Part shown: one piece after another, positions 28,763-37,583 of the stretch | How the letters are laid out: each line of letters begins with the position of its first letter | Position numbering within the stretch: position 1 is the stretch's first letter | NCBI GenBank assembly: GCA_963775835.1 | Contig: CAVZKV010000027.1 | Coordinates: 182,231-246,230, forward strand | DNA: 64,000 nucleotides | Source of the DNA: AWTP1-13 sp963775835 | GTDB taxonomy: Bacteria; Pseudomonadota; Alphaproteobacteria; Rhizobiales; Hyphomicrobiaceae | Direction of reading: 5' to 3' | Notes under the pieces: model-generated | What the model saw: only the letters and a program-made list of their open reading frames with translations | Told to the model about the DNA's origin: nothing | Database searches by the model: none | Translations under genes and position numbers: made by a program

Positions 28763-29749
28763 GTGCGCAAAGCCATGCCTACACTCGCGCTTTTCTTGGC
28801 TGCCCTGCTCGGCGCCTTGCTGATCGCCGCGACGGCCGCGTTAGCCCGGGAGCCCCACTGGCCCGAAACGCTGAGCATCGGCACCGCCTCGGTGGGGGGC
28901 ACCTACTTCGTCTACGGCGAAGGGCTTGCCCGCATGCTCACGCGCGAGCTCAAAACCACGGTTTGGGCCAGGCCAACCGAGGGGCCAAGCGAAAACATCA
29001 AACTGCTCGAGAGCGGCGAGATCGATCTCGCCTTCGTGACGCTAGGCGTCGCGCAACAGGCCTGGAACGGCGCCGGTGATTGGACTGACGGCAAGCATTT
29101 CAGGCAAATGCGCGCGATCTTTCCCATGTACGACACGCCGTTCCAGTTCCTGGCCCCGCGCGACTCCGGGCTCGTCTCGGCCTCAGACCTGGCGGGAAAG
29201 CGCGTCGGCGTCGGGCCGCCCGGCGGCACGACCGGCATCTATATGCCTCAGTTTTTCAAGATCTTGCAGATCGATGCCGCCTTGGAGGTGGGCAGCTGGG
29301 CCGAGCTTGCCAGGAAGGTCACGGACGGCTCGCTCGATGCGCTGGCCGTGGCCGCGGGGGTGCCCTTTCCCGCCTTTGCCGAGCTCGAGCGGAAACTCAA
29401 AGTCCGCTACCTGCCGTTGACGTCCTCCCAAATCGTGGCGCTGCGTTTGGCCATGCCCGAGCTTTCCCCCTCCCTCGTCGCCGCGGGAACCTACCCGTCC
29501 CTTTTGCGTCACTACCCGACGGTGGGTTTTTTCAACTTTGCCGTCGCCCATTGGGCGCTGCCCAATGATCTCGTCTATGCGATCGTCGACGCCGTCTTTA
29601 GCAATCACGAGGAAATGCTCACTTTGCATGGCGCCGCCGCGGAAACGGTGCCCGCCAACTTCACGCGCAACACCTTTTTGCCGTTCCACGCCGGGGCCGC
29701 CGAGTGGTACCACCGCAAGGCCTCAACCGGTGTCGTGCGCGGCGACTGA
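28763..29749 (+). CDS. TAXI-family TRAP-type solute-binding protein
   Basis: A 328-residue product from GTG at 28763, with GGAGGAGAG about 9 nt upstream. The signal peptide is LALFLAALLGALLIAATAAL. The TAXI hallmarks follow: LSIGTASVGGTYFVYGEGLA, PTEGPSENIKLLESGEIDLA, GKRVGVGPPGGTTGIYM and YPSLLRHYPTVGFFNFAVA. TAXI proteins bind carboxylates (e.g. 2-oxoglutarate, glutamate) for DctQM-type TRAP permeases. No permease gene is adjacent. Because the SDR frame is broken, its wrong frame reads through into this gene; that long fusion frame is an artefact. Confidence 0.88.
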   Translation: MRKAMPTLALFLAALLGALLIAATAALAREPHWPETLSIGTASVGGTYFVYGEGLARMLTRELKTTVWARPTEGPSENIKLLESGEIDLAFVTLGVAQQAWNGAGDWTDGKHFRQMRAIFPMYDTPFQFLAPRDSGLVSASDLAGKRVGVGPPGGTTGIYMPQFFKILQIDAALEVGSWAELARKVTDGSLDALAVAAGVPFPAFAELERKLKVRYLPLTSSQIVALRLAMPELSPSLVAAGTYPSLLRHYPTVGFFNFAVAHWALPNDLVYAIVDAVFSNHEEMLTLHGAAAETVPANFTRNTFLPFHAGAAEWYHRKASTGVVRGD

Positions 29750-29875
29750 CGCCAATGGCCGCCGAGACGCGAGGCGGCCGTACGAATGCCGCACCCCGCG
29801 CCAAGGTATTTAGATTGCGCCCGAGGCCGCGGGGCCGGCGCGTGCGCACGCGCGCGCGCCGCAAGCTCCCGCCTG

Positions 29876-30979
29876 TCAGGAGGCCTTGAGCACCCCGCGG
29901 CGGATCTGATCCTCCTCGATTGACTCGAAGAGGGCCTTGAAGTTGCCCTCGCCGAAGCCCTCATCGCCCTTGCGCTGGATGAACTCGAAAAAGATCGGGC
30001 CGATCACGGTCTTGGAGAAGATTTGCAGCAGGACCCGCGTGCGCCCGCCGTCGACCACGCCTTCGCCGTCGATCAAAATGCCATGTGTCTTAAGACGCGC
30101 GATCGGCTCGGTGTGGCCCTTAACGCGCGTGCGCGAGCGCTCATAGTAGACGGCGGGCGGCCCCGGCATGAATTTGAGGCCGCGGGAGGCAAGCGCGTCG
30201 GTGGCGGCATAAATGTCGTTGCAGCCCACCGCGATGTGCTGGATGCCCTCGCCCTTGTATTGCCGCAGGTACTCCTCGATCTGGCTCCTATCGTCGGCGC
30301 TCTCGTTGATCGGGATGCGGATCTTGCCGCAGGGCGAGGTTAGCGCGCGGCTGGTCAGACCCGTCAGCTTGCCCTCGATGTTGAAAAAGCGGATCTCGCG
30401 GAAGTTGAAGGTTTCCGCATAGAAGCGGTACCAGGTGTCCATGTTGCCGCGCCGGACATTGTGCGTCAGGTGATCGATATAGTGAAATCCGACGCCCGGC
30501 GGCTTGGGATCTTGTGCACCCAGCCAGCGGAACTCGCGATCATAGGGCGAACCCTTAGCACCGGGGCTCTCGACCAGGTACAAGAGCGAGCCACCGATGC
30601 CGACGATCGCGGGCACGTCGAGGGATCTATCGGAGCCCACATATTGGCGCCCGCCGCAGGCGATGACGCGCTCGAGCGCGTGGCTGGCGTTGACCACCCG
30701 CCAGGCCATTGCCGGCGCCGAGGGTCCGTGCTCGGCGACAAAGCGGGCAGCGTGGGCGTCAGGCTCGCGGTTGATGAGGTAGTTGATGCTGCCCTGGCGG
30801 TAGAGCGAAATGTTCTTGGCCTTGTGCCGGGCAACCTCGACATAACCCATCTGCTGGAACAGCCGCTCGAGTTCGCGCGGGTGGGGATGGGCGAACTCCA
30901 CGAATTCGAAGCCATCCGTGCCGGCGGGGTTATCCGGGCTGATGCTCGCCGGGGGCGCATCGTGCGGGAACGGACCCAT
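29876..30979 (-). CDS. hpd: 4-hydroxyphenylpyruvate dioxygenase
   Basis: A 367-residue VOC-fold dioxygenase converting 4-hydroxyphenylpyruvate to homogentisate in tyrosine catabolism. The three iron ligands are recognisable: His in VGFHYIDHLTHNV, His in GEGIQHIAVGCNDI, Glu in IGPIFFEFIQRKG. The N-terminal half-domain is PAGTDGFEFVEFAHPHPREL. The ATG at 30979 follows GGGAGACCGCG; the open frame extends upstream without support. It is divergent from an Lrp/AsnC regulator that probably controls it. No homogentisate dioxygenase (hmgA) is in the window. Confidence 0.95.
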   Translation of the reverse strand: MGPFPHDAPPASISPDNPAGTDGFEFVEFAHPHPRELERLFQQMGYVEVARHKAKNISLYRQGSINYLINREPDAHAARFVAEHGPSAPAMAWRVVNASHALERVIACGGRQYVGSDRSLDVPAIVGIGGSLLYLVESPGAKGSPYDREFRWLGAQDPKPPGVGFHYIDHLTHNVRRGNMDTWYRFYAETFNFREIRFFNIEGKLTGLTSRALTSPCGKIRIPINESADDRSQIEEYLRQYKGEGIQHIAVGCNDIYAATDALASRGLKFMPGPPAVYYERSRTRVKGHTEPIARLKTHGILIDGEGVVDGGRTRVLLQIFSKTVIGPIFFEFIQRKGDEGFGEGNFKALFESIEEDQIRRGVLKAS

Positions 30980-31006
30980 CGCGGTCTCCCTGCTTGATTC
31001 GAAGAT

Positions 31007-31114
31007 GCACAATGCTACCGGTAGCGCCGCGCATGGGGCTTGCGTAAAGCGGGAATTACCGACCATGATTGCAAAGATTGTGCGGATTACTGCGCAAATG
31101 TGCGGAGATTGTGC
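31007..31114. promoter_or_regulatory. candidate operator region between hpd and the Lrp/AsnC gene
   Basis: AGATTGTGC occurs at 31075-31083 and 31106-31114 (31 bp apart, about three helical turns). The inverse GCACAAT is at 31007-31013. A perfect 12-bp palindrome GCTACCGGTAGC lies at 31014-31025, in the hpd leader. Lrp-family dimers bind such phased repeats; the assignment to this regulator is inference. Confidence 0.5.
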
Positions 31115-31585
31115 ATGGATGCCTTTGACCGAAAGTTACTGGCCGCCCTGCAGGACGATGGCCGGCTGACCAATCAAGAGCTCGCCGACCGCGTTGGGCT
31201 GTCCTCCTCGCAGTGCTCGCGCCGGCGCGGCGCGCTCGAGGCGGCCGGCATCATCGAGGGCTACCATGCGCACTTGTCGGCCGCGGCGCTTGGCCTGGGT
31301 GTCGTGGTGTTTGTGGCGGTCAGGCTCGCCACGCATTCACCCGATACCTCGAAACTTTTCCGGCGCTTGATCGACGACCTCGAAGAGGTGCAGGAGGCCT
31401 ATGCTTTGACGGGGACGGCGGACTATCTCGTCAAACTGGTCGTGCCGGACCTCAAGGCGCTGTCCAGCATTCTCAACGATGTGTTCTTGCCGCACGCCAG
31501 TATCCAACACGTGCACTCATCAATCGTTCTCGATCGCCTGAAGCAAACCTCGAGCCTTCCCCTGGGCCACATTTCCCGCGTCTAG
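31115..31585 (+). CDS. Lrp/AsnC-family transcriptional regulator
   Basis: A 156-residue protein from ATG 31115 (MDAFDRKLLAALQDDGRLTN). The N-terminal helix-turn-helix is QELADRVGLSSSQCSRRRGA and the C-terminal RAM ligand domain is LVKLVVPDLKALSSILNDVF. A ribosome-binding site GGAG lies about 9 nt upstream. It is divergent from hpd with a 135-bp shared control region, so it most likely regulates tyrosine degradation in response to an aromatic amino acid or keto acid. Confidence 0.92.
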   Translation: MDAFDRKLLAALQDDGRLTNQELADRVGLSSSQCSRRRGALEAAGIIEGYHAHLSAAALGLGVVVFVAVRLATHSPDTSKLFRRLIDDLEEVQEAYALTGTADYLVKLVVPDLKALSSILNDVFLPHASIQHVHSSIVLDRLKQTSSLPLGHISRV

Positions 31586-31651
31586 CAGGCAACCCCTCAC
31601 AGCTTTTGCGCCCCCGATGCCCGCAGCGCCCGCCACCCGGCTCCCGCCGCT

Positions 31652-34492
31652 TTAGGGCGTGTCGCTATCCGGAGCCGTGGTCGGAAAGGCCGGCGTCGCT
31701 ACGCGCAAAACCTTCAAGTCAGCGCTGGGATCGACCAAGCGCACACCGTCATTGGCGACCGCAATCTCAATCATGCAGTGCACGCCGCTCGGGTTGAAGT
31801 CTAGCTCGACGGTCCCACCAAGCTCGTAGGGGATGAGATCGCGGATCACACTGGTGCCGTAGCCCACCTCCGCCGGCGGAGCCACCAAGGGCCCGCCAGC
31901 TTCAAGCCAGTCAAGCCTTAGCTTTGCCGGAACGCCCTCCTTCGACAGCCGCTGCCAACGCACACGCACCCGGCCGCGCGGGGTCGAAAGCGCCCCGTAT
32001 TTGGCGGCATTTGTGGCAAGCTCATGCAACACCATCGCCGTGGCCTGGGTCGCTGCCGCCGCGAGCACGATGTCGGGGCCTTCCACCACAGTATTTCCGT
32101 CCGTGGCATAGGGCGCCAGCTCGCGGTTGACCAGTGCGGCCAGGCTGACGCCCTGCCAGCGATTGCGGCTGAGCAGGTCGTGCGCGTCCGCCATCGATTG
32201 GATGCGCCGGTCCAGCGTATCTATGAAGTCTTCCATTGAGCCTTTGCGCTCACCCGTGCGCCTGGCGATCGCCGCGACGCTGGCAAGTACATTTTTGACG
32301 CGATGGTCGAGCTCGGCGATCAGCAGGCTCTGCTGGTCCTCCGCTCGTTTGCGCTCGGTGATCTCCTCGCAAACGAGCAGGAGACCCGAATCCCGCACGG
32401 CTCGTGCTACTTCTCTGACCCACATAATGCTGCCGTCGCGATGGACCTTGCGCAACTCCGTCGTGACCACCGTTTCGGGATTTTCCGCGCAGCGTGCAAG
32501 GTGCCGCAGCGCCGCCTCCCGGTCTTCGGCGTGGACCACCTGAAGCACCGACTGTCCCACCAGCTCGGCCGGTGTGTAGCCAAGCTGTTGGGCGCCGAAT
32601 TCGTTGACCGAGAGCACCATGCCCGCCGCGTCCACGGTGAAGTACATGGAGGGATTGTCATCGTAGAGTGCACGGTAGCGCGCCTCGCTCTCCTGCAGAG
32701 CAGCCGCCGCACGCTTACGCTCGGTAACATCGATGTTGACGCCGACGATACGGGTCGGGCGTCCGTCCTCATCGTAGGAAAGAAGGCCGCGCGATTCGAT
32801 CCAGCGCGTCTTGCCATCCGGCAAAACGATGCGGTACTCCGTGTTATGCTCTGAGCGCCGCTCGGCGAACGCCCGACTGCGAAGAGCATCGAGGCGGGCG
32901 AGATCATCAACTTGGACACGCGTCCGCCAGTCCGCCCGCGCAAACTCCACAGTACCCTCGGCCAAGCCGTGTATGGTGGCGTAACCAGGTGATATCTGCA
33001 CCTTGCCGGTAGCAAGATCGATCGCGAAGCTGCCGACGCGCGCCGCTCTCTCTGCCAGCTGCAGCTGCGCGTCGCGTTCGGCCAGCGCTAGTTCTGCTTT
33101 CTTGCGCTCGCTGATGTCATGCGTGATGCCGCGTACCCGCATGGGTCGGCCATCCGGTTCGCGCTCGATTGACCCCTCGGCCGTAACCCAGCGCACGTCC
33201 TCAGTTACATTCAGGCGAAATTCCAATCGGTAGATCGCGGCCGTGCCGATGGCTTTCCAGAATTGGCCCATCACGCGGTCGCGGTCCAGCGGATGAACGG
33301 TGTCGACCATGGCGCTAAAGTCCTGAGGCAACGAGCCCTCCGGCAGATCGAGAAGGCGTCTGACGGGACCCGCCGAGTGCACGGTGTTGCGCGCAAGATC
33401 CACATCCCAGGCGATGACGTTGGCCGCATCCAGGCTCGATCGCAGCCTGGTATCGCTTTCCGCAAGCGCTGCTTGATGCCGGCGCCGCTCGGCAAAGATC
33501 GCCGCGAGCGCGAGCGCCGCCAGGGTAGTACCGAGCATGGCAACCTGGGCGGCGAAGACACGGTCGGCGAGTGCCTGGCTCGCATCGCCGTAGCGGCCGA
33601 ACCCGTGAATGGTGGTCCAGACGATACCGGCAGCAATGGTGAATACGGCCGCAGCCGCAAATACCGGACGGCAGCGGGCGCCAAGCCAGAGCAACAGCGG
33701 AAACAGAAAACTGGCCGGCTCGACTAACGAGGAAGATCCTGCAAGAAGCGCCAAGGCAAAGCCGTTCGTCACGGCGGTGACGACGACTGCGAGGCTGCCT
33801 TCAAGCAGCTCACGCAAAGGGGGGACATCACGCGCGGCCGCCACCACTCCAATCAACAGTGGTGCAACCGTGACCGCACCTAGCACATCGGCCGCGAACC
33901 AAACCTTCCAGACCTCGAGAAAATTCGCGTTGGCAGGGCCAAGCAGCTCCATCGCGCCCGCAGCGACGGTGGCAGTCGCCGCCGCTGCCACAGTGGTCGC
34001 CGCAAAAAACCCAAGTACGCCGCGCAGGCTGTCGAGACTAAAGGCGGGACCGAGCCAGCGGGCAATCAACCACATCACCAAAAGCGCCTCGCCGGCATTG
34101 CACAAACCGAACGCGAGCGCGCTGAAAAGGCTCCTGTCCACGGTGACACTGGCGGCAAAGGTCGCCGCGATCACGCCGGCGGCCACCGGCACCCGCGCCC
34201 AGGGCCCGAACGCGACCAGCATGCCGATCGAAATTCCCGAGGCGGGCCAGAAGACCGCCACCGGTTCCGCGGTGGTCAAGAGCACAAGTCCCAATTGGGC
34301 GGCCAGAAAGTAGGCAACGCCCACCGCGACGGCGAGACCAAGCCACCGAGGCCACGGCGCCGCGCCAACGGGCGAGGCGCCGTGCTTGGCGATCGTCGCC
34401 GTTATGGGCGCCAGCAGGCGCGAGCCGTGTCTGCACAACCAGTGCCCAACGTCACGTGCCTGCGAACGGGAACGAGAAGATCGGGGGATCAT
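31652..34492 (-). CDS. MASE1-PAS-PAS-PAS hybrid sensor, HWE-family histidine kinase
   Basis: A 946-residue membrane sensor from ATG 34492. Residues about 40-320 are a MASE1 domain with eight or so helices (VFWPASGISIGMLVAFGPWA). Three PAS/PAC modules follow (ANVIAWDVDLARNTVHSAGP; GSFAIDLATGKVQISPGYAT; YFTVDAAGMVLSVNEFGAQQ), each closed by ITHDISERKK- or NIDVTERKR-type PAC ends. The kinase core is of the HWE/HisKA_2 type: phosphoacceptor LIAELDHRVKNVLASVAAIA and N-box VLHELATNAAKYGALS. No response regulator is next to it. HWE kinases typically sense light, redox or general stress. The extended start to 34582 has no ribosome-binding site. Confidence 0.92.
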   Translation of the reverse strand: MIPRSSRSRSQARDVGHWLCRHGSRLLAPITATIAKHGASPVGAAPWPRWLGLAVAVGVAYFLAAQLGLVLLTTAEPVAVFWPASGISIGMLVAFGPWARVPVAAGVIAATFAASVTVDRSLFSALAFGLCNAGEALLVMWLIARWLGPAFSLDSLRGVLGFFAATTVAAAATATVAAGAMELLGPANANFLEVWKVWFAADVLGAVTVAPLLIGVVAAARDVPPLRELLEGSLAVVVTAVTNGFALALLAGSSSLVEPASFLFPLLLWLGARCRPVFAAAAVFTIAAGIVWTTIHGFGRYGDASQALADRVFAAQVAMLGTTLAALALAAIFAERRRHQAALAESDTRLRSSLDAANVIAWDVDLARNTVHSAGPVRRLLDLPEGSLPQDFSAMVDTVHPLDRDRVMGQFWKAIGTAAIYRLEFRLNVTEDVRWVTAEGSIEREPDGRPMRVRGITHDISERKKAELALAERDAQLQLAERAARVGSFAIDLATGKVQISPGYATIHGLAEGTVEFARADWRTRVQVDDLARLDALRSRAFAERRSEHNTEYRIVLPDGKTRWIESRGLLSYDEDGRPTRIVGVNIDVTERKRAAAALQESEARYRALYDDNPSMYFTVDAAGMVLSVNEFGAQQLGYTPAELVGQSVLQVVHAEDREAALRHLARCAENPETVVTTELRKVHRDGSIMWVREVARAVRDSGLLLVCEEITERKRAEDQQSLLIAELDHRVKNVLASVAAIARRTGERKGSMEDFIDTLDRRIQSMADAHDLLSRNRWQGVSLAALVNRELAPYATDGNTVVEGPDIVLAAAATQATAMVLHELATNAAKYGALSTPRGRVRVRWQRLSKEGVPAKLRLDWLEAGGPLVAPPAEVGYGTSVIRDLIPYELGGTVELDFNPSGVHCMIEIAVANDGVRLVDPSADLKVLRVATPAFPTTAPDSDTP

Positions 34493-35005
34493 CGCACCTG
34501 CAATTTCCGGGGGGACCGCCCATTGAGGGTGCTTCGCCGCCCAGCAAACCTCATGGGCAACGGCACCGCCTGGTGCCTGCAACAGCCCCGGGCGAGGCGA
34601 CCGTAAGCCTCGGGCCCTGGCGCACCTCCTGTAACCGCCTTTGCTGTCGGTGCATAGTCAAGCATCGGCAATTGAGCGGTGGTTATGTGAGGGGAACAAA
34701 GACCCGGACTGCAGATAGTCATTGAAGCGAATGGATCAAAGTTAAATCCTGGCATGCCACGGCTGCGTTCGATGCGGGTGCCCCACATCAGGCCCGGGCA
34801 CCTCTGCCCGCATGGGTGGGGTGCCAAGGGTTGGGGATCTTCACGCGCGTCAAGGCGCGTTTGCGAGGTGTTGTCACAGTCAGCGCCCGGCGCGTGGCGC
34901 GCCCAGGGACAAGGCATGGGCTCCAGGCCCCGCCAGGCCACATCGAGGCTGTGCGACTCGCGGTGGAGGCGCTGTCCGTCCGCCGCCGCGCCGCGGGGGC
35001 AAGGC
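34493..35005. other. 513-bp gap without a supported gene
   Basis: Between the sensor kinase start and the gudD stop. Plus-strand open frames of 97-142 codons exist here but overlap gudD and have no ribosome-binding site. No clear hairpin with T-run found. Confidence 0.5.
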
Positions 35006-36358
35006 TCAGCGCACCAAGCAGGGCTTCTTGGCCTCGAAGGTCCAGCCCGGGATCAGGAATTGCATCGCCACGGCATCATCGCGCGCCCCGAGCCCGTGCG
35101 CTTGATAGAGGCGATGGGCCGCCTCGACGCGCGCCATATCGATCTCAACGCCCAGTCCGGGACGCTCCGGTACCTCGAGTAGGCCCGCCTTGATCGCAAA
35201 GGGCTCCCGGCACAAGCGCTGTCCGTCCTGCCAGATCCAATGCGTGTCAATGGCCGTAATCTGTCCCGGCGCCGCGGCCGCCACCTGGGTGAACATCGCC
35301 AAGGAAACGTCGAAATGGTTGTTGGAATGCGACCCCCAGGTCAGGCCCCAGGCGTCGCACATTTGGGCCACCCGCACGGAGCCTTGCAGGCCCCAGAAAT
35401 GCGGATCGGCCAGGGGAATATCGACGGCTTGCAGCTGGATGGCATGGCCCATTTCGCGCCAATCGGTGGCGATCATATTGGTGGCGGTCTTCAAGCCGGT
35501 GGCGCGGCGAAACTCGGCCATGGTCTCGCGTCCGGAAAAGCCGCGCTCGGCGCCGCAGGGATCCTCCGCGTAGGCGAGCACGCGGTCCATGCCCCGGCAC
35601 AGACGGATGGCATCTTCAAGCAGCCAGCCGCCGTTCGGGTCGAGCGTGATCCGCGCCCCTGGAAAACGCTGCGCCAAGGCGGCGACCGCCTCGATTTCTT
35701 GTTCGCCGGCGAGCACGCCGCCCTTGAGCTTGAAATCGTTGAAGCCGTATTTTGCTTGCGCAGCCTCCGCGAGCCGGACGATCGCCGCCGTCGTCAGGGC
35801 TTCCTCATGCCGAAGGCGGAACCAGTCGTTGGGTGCGGCGGGCTCCTGCCGGTAGGGCAGGTTGGTCTTGTTGCGGTCACCGACATAAAACAAATAGCCG
35901 AGCGCGCTGACCTGCCGACGCTGCTGACCCTCACCCAACAGCGCGGCAACCGGCACGCCGAGGAACTGGCCGAGCAAGTCCAACAGCGCCGCTTCCAAGG
36001 CCGTCACGGCGTGAATGGTCGTGCGCAGGTCGAAGGTCTGCTGTCCACGACCCGTCGCATCGCGTGCCGCAAAGGCCGTGCGCACGGCGCTGAGGCTATT
36101 GTTGTAGGCACCGAGCGAGCGCCCCAGCACCAACGGCTTGGCGTCTTCGATGGTCCGGCGGATGGCCTCACCCCCCGGCACTTCGCCGATACCGGTGCGG
36201 CCGGCGTTGTCCTTCAGGATCACGAGATTGCGCGTGAAGAACGGACCATGCGCGCCGCTCAAATTGAGGAGCATGCTGTCGTGCCCGGCCACGGGAATGG
36301 CCTGGAGCTCGGTCACGATAGGCGTGGCATTGTCTTGCATCGGGGCTGGCTCGCTCAC
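35006..36358 (-). CDS. gudD: glucarate dehydratase
   Basis: A 450-residue enolase-superfamily enzyme dehydrating D-glucarate to 5-dehydro-4-deoxyglucarate. Characteristic segments: GAHGPFFTRNLVILKDNAGR, FNDFKLKGGVLAGEQEIEAV with the catalytic Lys, metal ligands in ITLDPNGGW and LAYAEDPCG, TATNMIATDWREM, and the His base region TWGSHSNNHFDVSLAMFTQV. Length equals the family norm. It is followed by kdgD-type gene order on the same strand, giving steps two and three of glucarate breakdown. Confidence 0.95.
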   Translation of the reverse strand: MSEPAPMQDNATPIVTELQAIPVAGHDSMLLNLSGAHGPFFTRNLVILKDNAGRTGIGEVPGGEAIRRTIEDAKPLVLGRSLGAYNNSLSAVRTAFAARDATGRGQQTFDLRTTIHAVTALEAALLDLLGQFLGVPVAALLGEGQQRRQVSALGYLFYVGDRNKTNLPYRQEPAAPNDWFRLRHEEALTTAAIVRLAEAAQAKYGFNDFKLKGGVLAGEQEIEAVAALAQRFPGARITLDPNGGWLLEDAIRLCRGMDRVLAYAEDPCGAERGFSGRETMAEFRRATGLKTATNMIATDWREMGHAIQLQAVDIPLADPHFWGLQGSVRVAQMCDAWGLTWGSHSNNHFDVSLAMFTQVAAAAPGQITAIDTHWIWQDGQRLCREPFAIKAGLLEVPERPGLGVEIDMARVEAAHRLYQAHGLGARDDAVAMQFLIPGWTFEAKKPCLVR

Positions 36359-36481
36359 GCTGGCTCTTGCTCCTGGCGCGATCCTCGCGCCTCAAAGGTG
36401 GGCGGCTCAGGGCGATGCTTGGGTGGCCTCCCGCCGCGGCACGGCGCTGCGATCCCCCGCGAAGCACCGCCGCGCCCCGCG

Positions 36482-37408
36482 CTAGCCGGCCCGGGCGCCG
36501 AAGGCGCTCTCGATGATGCCTTTGAGGTCCTCCATTTCCGCCTCCGTCAGGTCCGTCAGCGGCGGGCGAACCCGCCCGGCGGGGCGTCCCATGATGCGCA
36601 TGCCCGCTTTGACGATGCTGACGGCATAGCCGCGCCGGCGGTTGCGCAAGGCGACGTAGGGCATAAAGAATGTGCCAAGAAGATCATCGGTCGTGCGCCG
36701 GTCGCCCGCTTTGACGGCCGCATAGAAGCGTTGTGCGGCAACCGGAATGAAATTGTAGACCGCCGACGAATAGGTGGTGAAACCGGCGGCGAAATAGGGC
36801 ACGGCAAAGACCTCAGCCGTCGGCATGCCGCCGATATAGAGCAGGCGCTCGCCCAGCAAGCGGCGCACGCGCGCCAGCTGTTCGACATCGCCGTGCCCAT
36901 CCTTGAAGCCGATCAGGTTGGCATGGCGTTCGGCCAGCCGTGCCACGGTTTCGGCGGCATAGATGCTGTTGTCGCGGTTGTAGAGAATGACGCCAATGCC
37001 GACGGCGCGGCAGATGGCGTCGATGTGCGCCTCCAAGCCGCTCTGCTCGACGTTGAGAAGATAGGGCGGCAGCACCAGAACGGCCTGGGCGCCCGCGGCC
37101 TCCGCGTCCCTCGAGATCGCCACCGCCAATTGCGTGCCGTAGCCGGTGCCGGCGACAATGGGAACCCGCCCAGCCGCGGCCACGACGGCGGCGCGGGTCA
37201 CGCGCCGGGCCTCCTCGGGGGTGAGCGAAAAGAACTCGCCGGTCCCGCCCGGGGCGAACAGCCCAACGGCGCCATGCCTGATATTAATGGCGATGCTTTC
37301 CCGGTAGTTGTCCTCGTCGAAGGCAAGGTCGCCGTCAAAGGGCGTCGCCGGGAAGGCAAGCAGACCCGAGCCGAGCGCCGCAACCAACTTTGCATGCTCT
37401 GCCATCAT
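36482..37408 (-). CDS. kdgD: 5-dehydro-4-deoxyglucarate dehydratase
   Basis: A 308-residue DHDPS-family class I aldolase-fold enzyme converting 5-dehydro-4-deoxyglucarate to 2-oxoglutarate semialdehyde. Seen: GLLAFPATPFDGDLAFDEDN, GLFAPGGTGEFFSLTPEE, Tyr in VILYNRDNSIY, and the Schiff-base lysine in LIGFKDGHGDVEQ. It lies upstream of gudD in the same operon (123-bp gap). The next enzyme, a 2-oxoglutarate semialdehyde dehydrogenase, is not in the window. Confidence 0.94.
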   Translation of the reverse strand: MMAEHAKLVAALGSGLLAFPATPFDGDLAFDEDNYRESIAINIRHGAVGLFAPGGTGEFFSLTPEEARRVTRAAVVAAAGRVPIVAGTGYGTQLAVAISRDAEAAGAQAVLVLPPYLLNVEQSGLEAHIDAICRAVGIGVILYNRDNSIYAAETVARLAERHANLIGFKDGHGDVEQLARVRRLLGERLLYIGGMPTAEVFAVPYFAAGFTTYSSAVYNFIPVAAQRFYAAVKAGDRRTTDDLLGTFFMPYVALRNRRRGYAVSIVKAGMRIMGRPAGRVRPPLTDLTEAEMEDLKGIIESAFGARAG

Positions 37409-37583
37409 GATGGTCCCAATGCACTCGAGCGTGACACGGATGTCAGGTTATCGTACAACATCTAGCAGCGAAGGCACGCGCGTTCAACCAGCGGAAAGCG
37501 GCGGCGCGGCATCCAAAGACAGGCGCGTTGAGGCCAGCAATTGCTGCTATAGTCGTGCCGGTGCGGGAAGCAGAGGAACTTCG

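Noticed and set aside
27977..29749. 590-codon SDR-TAXI fusion protein
   Set aside because: The middle section is the wrong frame of the SDR after a one-base insertion; the SDR and TAXI genes each have their own proper frames and the TAXI gene has its own start and ribosome-binding site.
35240..37465. 741-codon plus-strand open frame
   Set aside because: It is the antisense shadow of gudD and kdgD; its composition is His/Arg/Gly-rich and it has no ribosome-binding site or domain.
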